A stretch of 64,000 bases of DNA from Tilletiaria anomala UBC 951 (taxonomy: Eukaryota > Basidiomycota > Exobasidiomycetes > Georgefischeriales > Tilletiariaceae), in assembly GCF_000711695.1 (NCBI RefSeq), contig NW_013546970.1, positions 1 to 64,000 of the forward strand, written 5' to 3'. The translations under genes and the position numbers were made by a program. Numbering within the stretch: position 1 is the first letter of the stretch; every line of letters starts with the position of its first letter. Shown piece after piece: positions 12,509-23,637 of this stretch. Under the pieces are notes generated by a model. That model was not told the DNA's origin. It saw nothing but the letters and a program-made list of their open reading frames with translations, and made no database searches.

Positions 12509-13119
12509 CACGCTCACAATAGCTCCGCTCTGCGAATTACGTACGCAAGCTATGTCAACATTAGCCCAGGGCCCATTATTGGCTGAAAGGTACGCCTGGG
12601 CCCCATGTTGGTAATTGGATCAACCAAGCGCATCGGATGCAAGTCACCGAGACGACGACGCTCGCCTTTGTCGGTCGCAAGGCGCTGTGGCTGACCTTGG
12701 GGGGAACAACCTTGTTCTTGCTCGACGGCCTAAGCGAGTGTGGGAGCGTGCAAACAGTGGAGACGGACCAGTCAAGCCTCCAGGGGAAACAGCTGCGCAT
12801 GTGCTAGACGAGAGGTTTCTTCCATCACGCCGCCTTAAACAGCATTTGTACGTCCTCTGGAATGCAAACTGGCCGTCGATCAGGTTGACCATTCGTGCTG
12901 CCAAGCGTCCAAGGAAAAGAAGGGACGCGTTGACAGGCCGAATCCCTGAAAGACGATCGTTTGGTAGACAGATCAGGTCAATCTCAGCCCGTTGTCCATC
13001 AAAACGGTAACGAAGGAGGCAGCACGAGCAAAGGTACAACCATTAGTGGTACTGCTGCCGGGTCATCCTCAAGCACCGTGGGCCCCAGCGCCACCAAGAA
13101 CACGACAGGCAGCAGCATC

Positions 13120-16100
13120 ATGGGCAAGAAAGCAAGCGGCGGCGCAGCGCAGAGGACGCACACCAATCCGAATGCTACCCAGTTTGATCTCGGAGAGCTC
13201 GGCCAATCCATGCCCACCGCGGTGCAGCATGGCTTTTCCAGCATGCTTTTCCGCGGACCGCAGCCAAAGCCAATCACAGGCGGCGGCGAAGTGTCCGAGA
13301 CATCAGGCAGCACCGTGCGCAGTAGAAATAGCGCTGCAGGGGCAGGTGCAAGTGGAAACGGTGGGCAGCGGAAGGGGAATCATTGGCTCAAGTCGATGCA
13401 ACGAGCCACTGGCCAAGGCGATGAGGATGACGATGAGGATGACGATGTGGATTCTGGCGTAAGTGACGAGGAGGAGGAAGCGAGCCACGGCGTCCAGAGC
13501 GGTGTTGCTGCTCAGGGGCAAAAGGAGGCACCCACTGCCGGCGACGCGTCTGCAGTAGCTGGAATTTCTAAAGGCAAAGGCGCCGCCGTAGGCAAGCAAA
13601 GTGCAACCAAAACGGGCAATAGATCTCGAAACCAGCATGAAGCAGCACTGACAGATCCGAAGAAAGCTGCGCAGTACGATGTGCATCGCAACATTGCGTG
13701 CGGTAAGAAAAAGCAGCGATCCCACAGCAACGGCGGCGCAGACGGCGGTCTCACAGAGAACAATGCCAGCATGTTCAATGTGCTTGCAGGCGGCGCGCAC
13801 GGCGGGCCATGTGCTGCGGCAAATGGCGCGGGGGGCGTCGGCATCGAAGAGGAGAGTGCAGATCTGGATAAGGCCCGTAAAGCGCAGAATAGAATCGCGC
13901 AGCGCGAGTTCCGCCAGCGCAAGCAGGAGTACATCCGAGCGCTCGAGTGCCGCGTAGAGCTGCTCTCCACCGATCACGACACGCAGGTCGACCGCCTGCG
14001 CTGGCTGCTCCGCCAGCTGCTGATTGAGAACAACCAGCTGCGTGCTGTGCTGGGTCTGCTGTCTTCTTTCGTCGGCGAAAAGGGCATGGGCGGCTTCCTC
14101 GGCTCGAACCAGGATGTCAAGAAGGAGCTCGAAGAGCTGCTCTTAACCACTTCTGAGCGCACCGTCACACAGGCATGGCACACCTGGCCCGGGCAGAAGG
14201 AGAGCGGCGTGCTACGCCAGATGCGTGTCGATGCGCACCTCCCGCCTGAGGGCTTGCCGGAAAGCGCAGACCGGTTCGCGCACCAACAGAAGCAAAGGCA
14301 CCAAGCGAGCGTGAGCCAGAACAAAGCCAGCAGCCTCGCGGACGAGACAAACAAAGGCCAGAAGCGCAAGGCGGGGGATACCGCCCCTCCGATCGACAGC
14401 TCTTCTGGCGGCGCTGGCTCTGCGGCGGCGGACGGGGACGCAGCCTCCAGCGCACGCAGCGCAAGCACAGGTGCGACGCCTGAGGAAGGAGGCATGCAGC
14501 ACCCAAATGAGCATAGAGCCCCTTTCGGGGACAGCATCCTTGCCGGCTCAAGGGTCGTCAGCAGCGGCTTCAAGAAGCCACGCTTCCTGGAAGCGGATGA
14601 TCGGGCACCTGATGCTCTGCTTAAGGAACCGCCTTCCTCGAGTTCGAACCACAATCAACTCACGCAGTCGCCCATAGAAATTCAGCAACAGCCCCACCAG
14701 CAGCAGGGGTTTCGGATGACATCCAGCTCCAATCATGACCCGATGACCCTCCCTGCCGGAGCGTCAGCAGCTGCGTTCATGGATATGATGCGCAACGTGA
14801 GCAGCCACTTGGATGGGTGGCGCCATCACCAGCAACAAGCGCAGACGTCCGTCACGGGGAATGGCAGCGGCATGGAACCTTCTTCGTCCACGTCTGCATC
14901 TGCACCTCTGGCCTCGTCCGCTGCCTCGGCTCTGCGGTCCGCACACCAAGGAGCTGGGCCATTTCCTCCGTTTGGCCTCCACGGCACGTTCGGCTTGGGA
15001 GGGCTCGACATTTTGCGCGGCATGCCATCCGCAAATGGCGGCAGTGGCGATGGTAGCAGTGTAGACTTGTTGGTAGGTAATGCCAACGAGGGCAGTGAGG
15101 GCGTGATGGCAGCTACCTACGGGCCATCGCTGCATCAAGCAGGCTTCTCTGCCATCGGCGAGCTGCCCATATCTGGAAGCCTGCAGAACGACTTCAACCT
15201 CGGCTTCTGGCAGGATCAGAATACCATCACAAATGCCTTCGCGGCTGCCGCCTTCCAGGCGATTGGGCGTAGCCAGCCGAACAGCAACGCTGCGTCGCCG
15301 GCGGCTGCGAACAGCACGCATGAAGCAGCAGCAGCGGCGGCCGCCGCAGGCTCCAGGATGAGCCCGCTGACGAACAATACATACCAGACGATCCCCGGGA
15401 TGCAAGGAGGTCCGGGTCAAGCAGCTTCGCCTTCTACTTCGAGCGGCTCGCCGGCATCCGCGCATGTGCGGAAACCAGCCTCAGTGGGCCATGGCCCCAC
15501 GCATCGGAGCCCGAGCATGGCAGCTGCAGCGGTGGACTCGTCCATGCAGGGCAGCCGCAGTCGAGCGGACTCTGATCTTTCCAAGGCATGCAGCGCGTCT
15601 GACTCCGCCACAGGCTCGGTTGCTGCGCCGGGACAGTACAATTGCGGTCCCAAATGCCAGGAAGACTGCGCGGACATACGACACATGAAGTTCACGTTTG
15701 AGCGCATCAACAATGCGCGGAAGCGCTTTGGCCGGACGGACCTGCTTCCGCTGTGGACACCACACGAGTGCTCGCACACCGAGTTGAAGCCGGCGGACTT
15801 GGAGCGCTTGCGCGAGCTCGATGCGTCAGGGCGCGACTTCCCTAGCGGCATGACCAAGACGGAGGAGGAGCTGGAGCGGCTGAATGGTGAGTGCATGCCG
15901 CCGTATCGGGCCACTGCTTTGGGTAGCCCTTTGCGCCGTGTGGTGGCCCATGTGTGGGGCGATGCTGACGGGCCCGACACGTTTTCGTCGCTTTGCACAT
16001 CAGAGGCGGCGATGCTCAGTTGCCACCACCTGGAGAACTTCCGGCGGAATCCAGCGTACTGCCTGCCGTCGCTTCTGCGGCCATCGGTCAAGCAGCTCAG

Positions 16101-16482
16101 CATCCCGCACGACCCGCTCATTGACTGCCTCCCGTTCCCCGGCCTGCGCGACTCGCTGATCACTCATCCGAGTGAGATTGACCTGGACGATGTGTACTTC
16201 CACATGTGCCAGCAGACGGAAGTGCACGACGGCGACATCATGGCCGAGGGGACGTGGGAGCTCGGCGTGCCGTTCTTGATCCGGTACAAGTGGGTTGCTT
16301 GCGAGAGCGTGTGCTCGGGGAGGACGCGTAATACTGACTTGCCGCGCGCGCGCACCTTTTTACTTGGCAGCCATCTGATCGATGATCGGACGCTTTCCGT
16401 GTGCAACAAGCACCGTGTCGCTCGCGGAGAGCAGCCTATATCGCGGGCAGACCTCGTGAGCCTAGCGCGCAACTCTGGCTGA
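13120..16482 (+). CDS. bZIP transcription factor with C-terminal DUF3425-like domain
   Basis: Predicted nuclear DNA-binding regulator of 1,120 residues from the first in-frame ATG. The basic region (KAQNRIAQREFRQRKQEYI, about 251-269) resembles AP-1-like fungal bZIPs and is followed by leucine-zipper heptads to about 310. The middle is low-complexity Ser/Ala/Gln-rich. The C-terminal 170 residues match the DUF3425 domain often paired with fungal bZIPs, with the hallmark HDPLIDCLPFPGLRD followed by DDVYFHMCQ and WELGVPFLIRYKW. The frame is open without an ATG back to 12934, so a spliced upstream exon could add N-terminal sequence; acceptor-like AGs lie near 12970. No intron is needed elsewhere. 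The stop faces the PAP2 gene 164 nt away. Target genes are unknown. Confidence 0.88.
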   Translation: MGKKASGGAAQRTHTNPNATQFDLGELGQSMPTAVQHGFSSMLFRGPQPKPITGGGEVSETSGSTVRSRNSAAGAGASGNGGQRKGNHWLKSMQRATGQGDEDDDEDDDVDSGVSDEEEEASHGVQSGVAAQGQKEAPTAGDASAVAGISKGKGAAVGKQSATKTGNRSRNQHEAALTDPKKAAQYDVHRNIACGKKKQRSHSNGGADGGLTENNASMFNVLAGGAHGGPCAAANGAGGVGIEEESADLDKARKAQNRIAQREFRQRKQEYIRALECRVELLSTDHDTQVDRLRWLLRQLLIENNQLRAVLGLLSSFVGEKGMGGFLGSNQDVKKELEELLLTTSERTVTQAWHTWPGQKESGVLRQMRVDAHLPPEGLPESADRFAHQQKQRHQASVSQNKASSLADETNKGQKRKAGDTAPPIDSSSGGAGSAAADGDAASSARSASTGATPEEGGMQHPNEHRAPFGDSILAGSRVVSSGFKKPRFLEADDRAPDALLKEPPSSSSNHNQLTQSPIEIQQQPHQQQGFRMTSSSNHDPMTLPAGASAAAFMDMMRNVSSHLDGWRHHQQQAQTSVTGNGSGMEPSSSTSASAPLASSAASALRSAHQGAGPFPPFGLHGTFGLGGLDILRGMPSANGGSGDGSSVDLLVGNANEGSEGVMAATYGPSLHQAGFSAIGELPISGSLQNDFNLGFWQDQNTITNAFAAAAFQAIGRSQPNSNAASPAAANSTHEAAAAAAAAGSRMSPLTNNTYQTIPGMQGGPGQAASPSTSSGSPASAHVRKPASVGHGPTHRSPSMAAAAVDSSMQGSRSRADSDLSKACSASDSATGSVAAPGQYNCGPKCQEDCADIRHMKFTFERINNARKRFGRTDLLPLWTPHECSHTELKPADLERLRELDASGRDFPSGMTKTEEELERLNGECMPPYRATALGSPLRRVVAHVWGDADGPDTFSSLCTSEAAMLSCHHLENFRRNPAYCLPSLLRPSVKQLSIPHDPLIDCLPFPGLRDSLITHPSEIDLDDVYFHMCQQTEVHDGDIMAEGTWELGVPFLIRYKWVACESVCSGRTRNTDLPRARTFLLGSHLIDDRTLSVCNKHRVARGEQPISRADLVSLARNSG

Positions 16483-16646
16483 AGCGTCGCCAGGCGTCAA
16501 GGGCTTGCGAGCCCTGAGGCACCCATCGGTTGAGCACTGTCCTCCTGCTTGCTTCGCAGCGATTCGGTCGCCATTCACGTCGCCTTGCCCATGTATGCTA
16601 TCTATATTGAATTTGCAAAACGAACTGACAGTCTACAGGTTACAGG

Positions 16647-17334
16647 CTACAGCGCGTGTGCATGCCCGCGGCCTGCGCGGGCGTGCACGCTGCGCACGAG
16701 TGGATCGACGCGCCGCACGACGGCGTCGCGGACGCCAGTAGTGTATGCCGAGCCGCCACCATGCCAGAGGAGGAAGGCGGCGGCGGCGGTGGACGCGCCG
16801 AGCGCGGCGCCCGCGAGTGTCTGCGTGGGCGTGTGCAAGCCGAGGTGCACACGCGACCACATCACCGCCGGCGGGAGAAGCAGGCCGAGCGCCGTGGCGG
16901 CGGCGGGGATGGTGCCGCGTGCGCCAAGGACCAGGTAGAGGCCCATGAAGGTGATTGTGCTGCGAGAGGGGAACGGCGAGTGAGAAGCGAGCGGCGGGAA
17001 TCGACGCGGGTGGGAGGTGCGTGGCTTGCTTGCTTGTACGAGAGAAGACTCACGCGCTATGTGTTGAGGGCATGCCATGCGTCGGCGGCTGGCACGTATT
17101 GGCGTGCTGGGGGCGCGGCTGGCGGATGAGCTGCTTGAGTGCCTTGGCGAGGAGGGCGGTGGCGAGCGCGGCAGTGAGGTAGTAGACGCTGTGGCTGCTG
17201 CAGCGGAGGTGGACGAGTGCGCCGGCGGCGGTGGCCGCGACGATGCGCTGGGTGTGCTTGAGCAGCCAGAGGCCCAGCGGCAGCTCGGGGCGCGGCGGAG
17301 CGCCTGCCCGGCGGCGGCAGCGCTGGCGCTGCAT
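16647..17334 (-). CDS. PAP2-family phosphatase, dolichyldiphosphatase-like
   Basis: Small integral-membrane phosphatase of the PAP2 superfamily. Exons 17334-17054 and 16959-16647 join in phase (197 residues). All three catalytic signatures are present in order: KALKQLIRQPRP (motif 1), HGMPSTHS (motif 2, ending exon 1) and SRVHLGLHTPTQ (motif 3, with the catalytic His). Hydrophobic segments surround motifs 2 and 3. Length and motif spacing resemble dolichyl-diphosphate phosphatase (Cax4/Cwh8), which recycles dolichol carrier for N-glycosylation at the ER. However, the usual N-terminal segment of that family is not evident, so another lipid phosphate is possible. The first ATG in frame was used; an upstream exon cannot be excluded. 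Confidence 0.78.
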
Positions 17335-17822
17335 CGGTGCGTGAGCGTGTGGGCAGCACAACACTGGGCGGGGGAAGTCTATGGTGTATATATAAGTTAG
17401 ATATGCACTATGTATATATGTAGTCTGCCACAAAAAACGAGCCAAGGGAAAACGATTACGTAGATGTTCAGCCAACACAAGCTACGGTCATTCCGATTCG
17501 GCAGGCCAAGGGGAGTCCCATATAGCCCCATACTGCCGACCGCCCCTCGTGATTTGGCTAAGCCTCCCCCTCGGCAGCGGTGTATAATAGATACTGGGCG
17601 TGCTATCTGGGCATGTACCATGTACGGTATGTGCTCCCCAATGCCACCCCTCCCTCCCCCGCCCCAATCCGAAGGCATCGTCCAGGCGCCTCACCGCCTC
17701 CCCCTTTGCCACCAGGGACACACGCGGCGAGTGGGCTCACCACAGCCGTCAAGAGGAGAGGCGAGGCGGCCGACTGGGCTGGCGACACGACTAACTGCTG
17801 TGATTACCACCCTTTGCACAAG
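17335..17822. other. Divergent intergenic region, PAP2 / rim9
   Basis: About 490 bp holding both promoters. It contains AT-rich GTGTATATATAAG and TATGTATATATG stretches (17388-17425) in otherwise GC-rich DNA, which are plausible TATA-type elements. No gene seen. Confidence 0.45.
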
Positions 17823-19740
17823 ATGTTTCGCCCTGCAACATTCGGCACCATCCTCGCGCTCGCTGCAGCCGTCCTCCTCGCGCTTGTCACGGTCAATACG
17901 CCCATCATCAAGTCCATCTACTTTCTGCAGGCTACCATTAGCAGCGGCAGCAATGGCTCCGGGTCCAGCAGCGCACCCGGGAGCAAGACGGCGACGTTTG
18001 GCACACTGGGATACTGTATCGACAGCACATGCAGCAAGCCAGCGCTCGGCTATGAATTCGGTGTGTCAGCTTACTCTCTCTTTGTTTCCTTTTCTCTCTC
18101 TCTCTCTGACACGCCATCGCCCGCCACTCTTCCTCTCACGGTAGATCCAAATGGACTGCTGGGCATCTCTTACATCCCGCGCCAGTATACTGGCCTCGCC
18201 GTCAAAGGCTTGACTTACACACTCGTCCTTCACCCTGTTGGTGAGTGCACATTGTTGAAATGCACAGCCCCAATATGCCACGATCCATCGCAAATTGACA
18301 TGCTGAATTCCGATCTGCCCAGCATGCGCCATCTCCATTGTCGCCGTCCTGCTCGGCATCCTCGCCCACTGCAGCGAGATGGCCATGGGCTGCCTCGGCG
18401 CCTGTGCGACGGGCACCGCAGCGGGCATCGCACTGATTGCCTTTGGGCTCGATCTGGCCCTCTTCCTGATCGCCAAGAAGCGTATCGAGTCCATCAACGG
18501 CGGCTCGGCCCAACTCGGCTCGGCCCTCTGGCTGACCGTCGCAGCATGGGTCCTGCTCGCCCTCGGCGGCTGCACGTTCGGGTGCGGAATGTGTGGTGGC
18601 GGTAGCGGCGGGCGGAAGCGCAGGGGCGACCGCGGCAAGGACTCTTCCGCTGGCTATGGGCAGCGGCCGATGGGCAACGACTACTACGCCGAGCGCATGC
18701 GTATGGACGCGCTCGAAGCTGAGGCAGACCGCAAGCGTCGCCAGAACGACTATGACCGCAACGCAAAGGACCTGCCCAAGTTCGCAGAATACGTCACCGA
18801 GCACGAAATCCCGCTCAAGGACGACTACGAAGACAGCCCAGCGGACGCAGTCAGAGCGCCGGCAGCAGGACTCGCGGGCGCAGGAGCACATGCTGCGCCC
18901 AGCCATGCAGGCTACTCGGATCCCTACAACCAAGCGGTGACTGGCTACGCCTACTCGGATCCGCACAACGTCCCTGCAAACGTGCCAGGCGTCGGAGAAG
19001 GATACGGCAGGCGCCAGCCGTCGCAGCCGCAAGGGTACACCCACTACCCAGAGCCGTCATACACTCCTGGCATCGGGCCACAGCCGTATCGCGACGGCCT
19101 CGAGTCCGGCGGTGAAGGTGAACCCGGGCCCCGTTACTTCGCCCCGCAACCGCAATATCCCGCACATGGCGCTGAGCCGTCCGAGTACAGCCACGGCACG
19201 CCGTATGCACCAGCACGTACGCCGTCCGCTGTCGTTGCTGGAGACTTTCGATCGCCGTCCGCAGCACCGAGCCAGTACGCGCGGTCGTACCATCAGCATC
19301 AGTACTCAGCCGGCCACAGAGGCTACAGCTCACAGTACGACCAGCAAACACCCTTGCCGCCGATGCTGCAGCCACTACCGCCTCCAGAGCCGCACCAGCG
19401 AAACACGTCGCGCGAGCATCAGCACTACGACTACGACAGTATGCACACTTACGCGTACAGTGGCTCCCATCCCATCCACCGCGCGGCCGACACGTCGCCC
19501 GACGACCACGCTGCACGCGCCGCCGCGGATGACTTTGGGCTCGACGCCATCATCACGAGCCCGTCGTCGCGCGAGCCGTCGCACGCGCTTCTGCCCACTC
19601 CGTCGACCGCGCCGCACGGCCACACGCATGCGCAGTCCGTGTCTCACTACACGGACGCCATGGAGTCACATGATCCCATGCAGCCGCCTGGGTACAGCTC
19701 CGCATATGGGCATTCCTACATGTCAGACTACAAGCCTTGA
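17823..19740 (+). CDS. rim9: Rim9/PalI-type pH-response membrane protein
   Basis: Member of the SUR7/PalI family, which helps place the Rim21/PalH ambient-pH sensor in the plasma membrane and so feeds the Rim101/PacC pathway. Exons 17823-18060, 18145-18240 and 18323-19740 join in phase (583 residues). The topology fits four transmembrane segments: TFGTILALAAAVLLALVTV at the N-terminus, then after an extracellular loop ACAISIVAVLLGILAHC, TAAGIALIAFGLDLALFLI and LWLTVAAWVLLALGGCTFG. GLLGISYIPRQYTGLAVKGL in the loop is typical of the family. The last 380 residues are a cytosolic Tyr/Pro/His/Ser-rich tail with no recognised domain. The start MFRPATFG is well supported. The stop is 257 nt from the opposing PPR stop. 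Confidence 0.85.
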
Positions 19741-19997
19741 CCTTGCCACTTTTGCACGGCCTGCACCACTCTCACACCACACGGACTATGCGCCCTCTCC
19801 TGCACTCTCCCGGCGTCATAACATTTTCTGCGCGCTGCTTTGTTCAACATTCAATGAACTTTTGTACCAATCTATCGCATGTAGAGTAAAAAGAACGCTG
19901 CCCCTCGGAAGCACCGTGCTCGTAAGCGGTGCACCATGCACTGCACCTACTTCCTGCCATCTCACCATTGCAATCGTATTACAATGCACCCCCAATC

Positions 19998-22631
19998 TTA
20001 TTTCGGTCGCCGCGCCATGCCGACAGTCTTGACATGCTCCCACACCTCGGGCCTCTCAGTGCGCAGGCGCTGCCGCAATATCTCCCATTGGTCCTTTACG
20101 TCCTCCGGCGCGTTCGCGCGGTCCCGCTCTCGAGCGGCGAACTTCAGCAGGACTCGGAACAAGCGCACCTCCTCGTGGTCCACTGCGACCTTCTCAACAG
20201 CGTCACATTGCTGCTGCTGCTGCTGGTCCCATTGCCGTGGCGTTCTGCTCTTCGCGCTTCCTTCGAACGCACCCTGCTCCACCCTCGTCCAAGCCAGCGC
20301 AATGCTCTCGCGTAGGCGCCATAAACGACACAGAAACTCGTGGTACGACAGGAGTGCATTCGGATTGAGGACCAGTGGCAGCGGCCGTGACGACGTTTTT
20401 GTGGCCCCCTGCATACTGCGTGCATCCAGGCTCTGCGCCCACGCGTACGCCCTTCGCGCTTCCATCGGCAGCCTCGCCCACGCGCACAGGTCAAAGACGA
20501 TCGCGAGCGTCGCGCCGTCGATCGGCGCCGAGCCGGCTTGCAGGCTGTGCCATATGTCGAGCGCCGCGTCGACATGGCCGAGATGGTTGTACGCGTTCAT
20601 GAGCGTGTTGAGCAGCCCAATGTCCGGCTCGAGGTCCAGATCGGCTTGGAGCACCTCGTGAATCGTAATGACGTGTTCCTTCAGGTTGTCTCGCTCTGCG
20701 GCCGACATCGAGGGCGAACATCTGCTGATAATCTCGCCGAGTAAGTCTGTATACTCGGCTGCTGAAGGAAGGCCGCGGGCCTTGGCCAACGCGGAGAATA
20801 CACTGATAAGCGCATCGCGGGAGAGGCCCTGCGGCCTTCCGTGGCCTGTCGTTGCATTGAATCTTCGACGTAAAAGCGTCTTGATGTAGTTTTGGATCTC
20901 ATTCGGTGGGAGATGCCCGAGCGCCGTCCGCTTGCAAACATTCAGCGCGCGGCTGGTTATCTGGACGACTTGCTCTTCGCGATCAGCTTGCAATGCGAGC
21001 TTTGTGGCAATCGGTACCAGGTGCTCCGGGAGAACAATAACCGCTGAGGTGTTCATATTTCCTAGGAGTGCGATGGCGCGGTCGACCGACGCAGTCGCAA
21101 CACAGATCTCCAAAAGATCCAAATAAATACTGTAGCCGCCTTGGCGACTGAGCTGAGCTTCATCATGCCTGTTCAGAAGCTGATCGTAAATTGAAAAGGC
21201 ACTGCCAACATCGGGGATGAAAGACTTGCGATGCGCCAAGATGACCTGACCCGCCGCTGAAATGGGGACATTTATGCCTTGCTGCGCACACTTCTGGAGC
21301 AACAGCTCCGCTTCAGCTCTGCTAGCGGGTGAGACCTGCGCCGCGCTGGAAACGTCACCTCCTGCTCTTTCGTCAGGCGATTGCACCAGGGCGCACACGC
21401 AGAACTCCCAAGCCTGTGGAGGGGCTGGCAACCTTGTCAAGGATTCGACTTTGGCAACCAGTTGAAAAGCGTCTTCGAATGACCACACTACGCCCTCGAT
21501 CAACGCCTGCAGCGAGAGCAACGTCATGAATGTGGATGGGTCATTCACTGGTACTGAAGACGATTCCACACCGACAAAATATGAAACAGCGGCGGATGGC
21601 GACTCGACAGCGGCTATATGCCTCAGCAGGCCATCGAGTCCCTCCTCGGTGACAGGGCGACCTTTAAGCTCATTGGCGATAGCTCTGGCCAGTGCCAGGT
21701 GATGCTGTGCCGGATGCAGCTGAAGAAGTGCCTGCGAAAGACCTGGAGTTGAAGTCGACGCCAGTGTCGCAGAGCTTGTCGAGACCCCCAGATGTCTCGA
21801 AGCTTGCAAGGTGTCGCCGCGGCACCAAGCGAGATGGCTAAATAGACAGTCAAGGCCTACCCTTTGCGATGGCGAAAGTTCACAAGCCCCTCGCAGATTG
21901 TGCTCGATGACCCGTGAGGCAAGCTCAAGCCTCCCTTTGCGAATGAGCCGATTCAGCAGGAATGACCCGTCTTCGATGTCAAGCTGGCATCCTGGCCGTG
22001 CTAGTAGCGCGACTGCCTGATCGAGCAGTTGTCCACCAACGAACCCTGGATCTGCATCACCTTTCGCCAGACATCTTGCAATGAGTTTGACCTGCACTGT
22101 ACTCAAAATGGTTCCAAACTTTTCGAGGAGGGACCCGACTTTGGCAAAGAGCAGAGCGTCGAGCGCCGGCACCCACTGCTGAGGGTTGCGCGACAGGCTG
22201 CTGGCGACGACATCAAATGCAGATGTGAGAGAAAAGCGGATGGTTTTGCCATCTATCCGCTCTAACCTTCCAATTGAACGCCCGATCTCCTTCTCTAATG
22301 AAGGGAGGAGCCGGTGCAGGGTGTCCATATCTGCATGTTGAACGGCATGGTGCCACTCTATAAAGATCGGCGGCGCATCTTGCGACAATGAGGGATGTGC
22401 CGCTGCATCGAAGAAGCCAGCCGCCGCGTTTTTGGAGCCTGAAGGTGCCCTGGTGCTAGAATGCAGAGAATGGATCCTGCTGCTACCGCTGGCATGCACG
22501 ATTCCCTGCTCCCTGCCGAAGCATGGCAGGCGGACCTGAAGGTACCTCGTCGGCGGCTTGCATTGTGCGAGCGCAAGGCAAACCTGAGCAGGCCGGCAGC
22601 GAACCGCGGAGGCGTTCATAGCATGCTGCAT
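19998..22631 (-). CDS. Mitochondrial pentatricopeptide-repeat-like protein
   Basis: Single-exon protein of 877 residues. The N-terminus is Arg-rich and poor in acidic residues, like a mitochondrial presequence. The body is made of helical repeats with PPR character, clearest near the C-terminus (DIGLLNTLMNAYNHLGHVDA; ATLAIVFDLCAWARLPMEAR), with weaker units upstream (FLLNRLIRKGRLELASRVIE). Fungal PPR proteins usually bind mitochondrial transcripts and act in their stability or translation, so a role in organelle RNA metabolism is inferred. I cannot assign a specific orthologue. A second in-frame ATG lies four codons downstream of the one used. It is transcribed away from SSS1 across a 340-bp promoter region. 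Confidence 0.78.
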   Translation of the reverse strand: MQHAMNASAVRCRPAQVCLALAQCKPPTRYLQVRLPCFGREQGIVHASGSSRIHSLHSSTRAPSGSKNAAAGFFDAAAHPSLSQDAPPIFIEWHHAVQHADMDTLHRLLPSLEKEIGRSIGRLERIDGKTIRFSLTSAFDVVASSLSRNPQQWVPALDALLFAKVGSLLEKFGTILSTVQVKLIARCLAKGDADPGFVGGQLLDQAVALLARPGCQLDIEDGSFLLNRLIRKGRLELASRVIEHNLRGACELSPSQRVGLDCLFSHLAWCRGDTLQASRHLGVSTSSATLASTSTPGLSQALLQLHPAQHHLALARAIANELKGRPVTEEGLDGLLRHIAAVESPSAAVSYFVGVESSSVPVNDPSTFMTLLSLQALIEGVVWSFEDAFQLVAKVESLTRLPAPPQAWEFCVCALVQSPDERAGGDVSSAAQVSPASRAEAELLLQKCAQQGINVPISAAGQVILAHRKSFIPDVGSAFSIYDQLLNRHDEAQLSRQGGYSIYLDLLEICVATASVDRAIALLGNMNTSAVIVLPEHLVPIATKLALQADREEQVVQITSRALNVCKRTALGHLPPNEIQNYIKTLLRRRFNATTGHGRPQGLSRDALISVFSALAKARGLPSAAEYTDLLGEIISRCSPSMSAAERDNLKEHVITIHEVLQADLDLEPDIGLLNTLMNAYNHLGHVDAALDIWHSLQAGSAPIDGATLAIVFDLCAWARLPMEARRAYAWAQSLDARSMQGATKTSSRPLPLVLNPNALLSYHEFLCRLWRLRESIALAWTRVEQGAFEGSAKSRTPRQWDQQQQQQCDAVEKVAVDHEEVRLFRVLLKFAARERDRANAPEDVKDQWEILRQRLRTERPEVWEHVKTVGMARRPK

Positions 22632-22971
22632 GCGTCATGCTCGCGGCATAGCATCCTGGCCACAGGGACAGCTCCTACTTTCAATCGAATGAGCTTGTGA
22701 CCTGCGAGAGCTTGTCAGTTGCGGGTGTTCACTAGACGCAAGACACTGCAGGCTGCTTGTGCTTCTGTCGAGAGCGGAACGCGGTACGTGTCTCCAAGAA
22801 GAGGTAGTTGCATCCGTCAGCCTCTGACTTGGCCAACCATTGGATAGACCGAGCTTCTCGCCTCGCTGCAGCCGCTAAACATATCTAACGGAGGCCTCCA
22901 TTTGCTTTATGAATGCTCTGCCAGGCCGGGACCAAGTCGCCTAAATCACCAACCTCAAAGGTCTCTTCAAG
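22632..22971. other. Divergent intergenic region, PPR gene / SSS1
   Basis: 340 bp shared upstream region. I see no gene or outstanding motif. Confidence 0.5.
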
Positions 22972-23524
22972 ATGTCGGAAAAGGTCAAGGAATTCATCGA
23001 CATTCCGCAGAGCTTCATCAAGGAAGGCACTCAGGTGAGGATCACTTGTTAGCTTGGCCTGCCTCGCGCGTCGCCTCGAGCGACTCAGTGCAGAATGGCT
23101 GACCGCGGCTGTATGGACTGCGACTATGGCCGCTTGCTCGCTTCTTGTGAACCCAGTTCATGACAAGATGCACCAAGCCTAACCAAAAAGGTGAGTGTGG
23201 CAAGAAGTGGGCGGATGTTCACCCGTTAGGCCTGACACATCGCCACTCGGGCTGGTACTTCGTTCGCCTCAGAATACATCCAAATCTGCCGCGCGGTCGG
23301 GATGGGGTTCGTCGTAATGGGGTTCATCGGGTACTTTGTCAAGCTCATCCACATTCCGATCAACAATATCGTGAGTAGCGGTGATGATGAGCCTGGCTTT
23401 CATCACGTCCTCCTCTCCTGCTGACCATCTTTCTGACCACACTGCATCCTCCCGCTGCAATGGGTCGCAGTTAGTGTGGGTGCCTTCTCAACTCTCTTCC
23501 TTTTTATTCGATGGGCAATGCTGA
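22972..23524 (+). CDS. sss1: Sec61 gamma subunit (Sss1) of the ER translocon
   Basis: Small tail-anchored subunit of the Sec61 protein-conducting channel in the ER membrane. Exons 22972-23034, 23157-23190, 23273-23370 and 23471-23524 join in phase (82 residues), so a tiny protein is spread over four exons. The sequence is typical: [26 protein letters not shown], then the transmembrane segment [20 protein letters not shown] and PINNI. The end is unusual. Most family members stop shortly after NNILVG, whereas this model continues [17 protein letters not shown]. That tail depends on the last acceptor (23469-23470) and deserves a transcript check. The stop faces the checkpoint-kinase stop 113 nt away. 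Confidence 0.9.
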
Positions 23525-23637
23525 CATATTGGCTTCATCTACTGTCAGCGGCGGTGCATAGAGAGTACATCACCTCGCTGTATTCCACGTCGCGGACTAG
23601 AATCTCTTCCGGATTTCATTGCATCCCTCTTCAGCAT

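Larger units (their letters stand above)
11759..13119. other. Divergent intergenic region, lsb5 / bZIP gene
   Basis: About 1.3 kb between two divergent starts. It holds the palindromic AGTCACGTGACT at 12381-12392 and a telomere-like CCCTAA tract at 12494-12508, both listed separately. No complete gene is convincing, although an upstream exon of the bZIP gene could lie here. Confidence 0.5.

Noticed and set aside
13303-13977. Minus-strand frames opposite the bZIP gene, some with hydrophobic stretches
   Set aside because: They lie fully inside the bZIP coding exon, including the conserved basic region, and are reverse-strand artefacts of Ala/Gly-rich codons.
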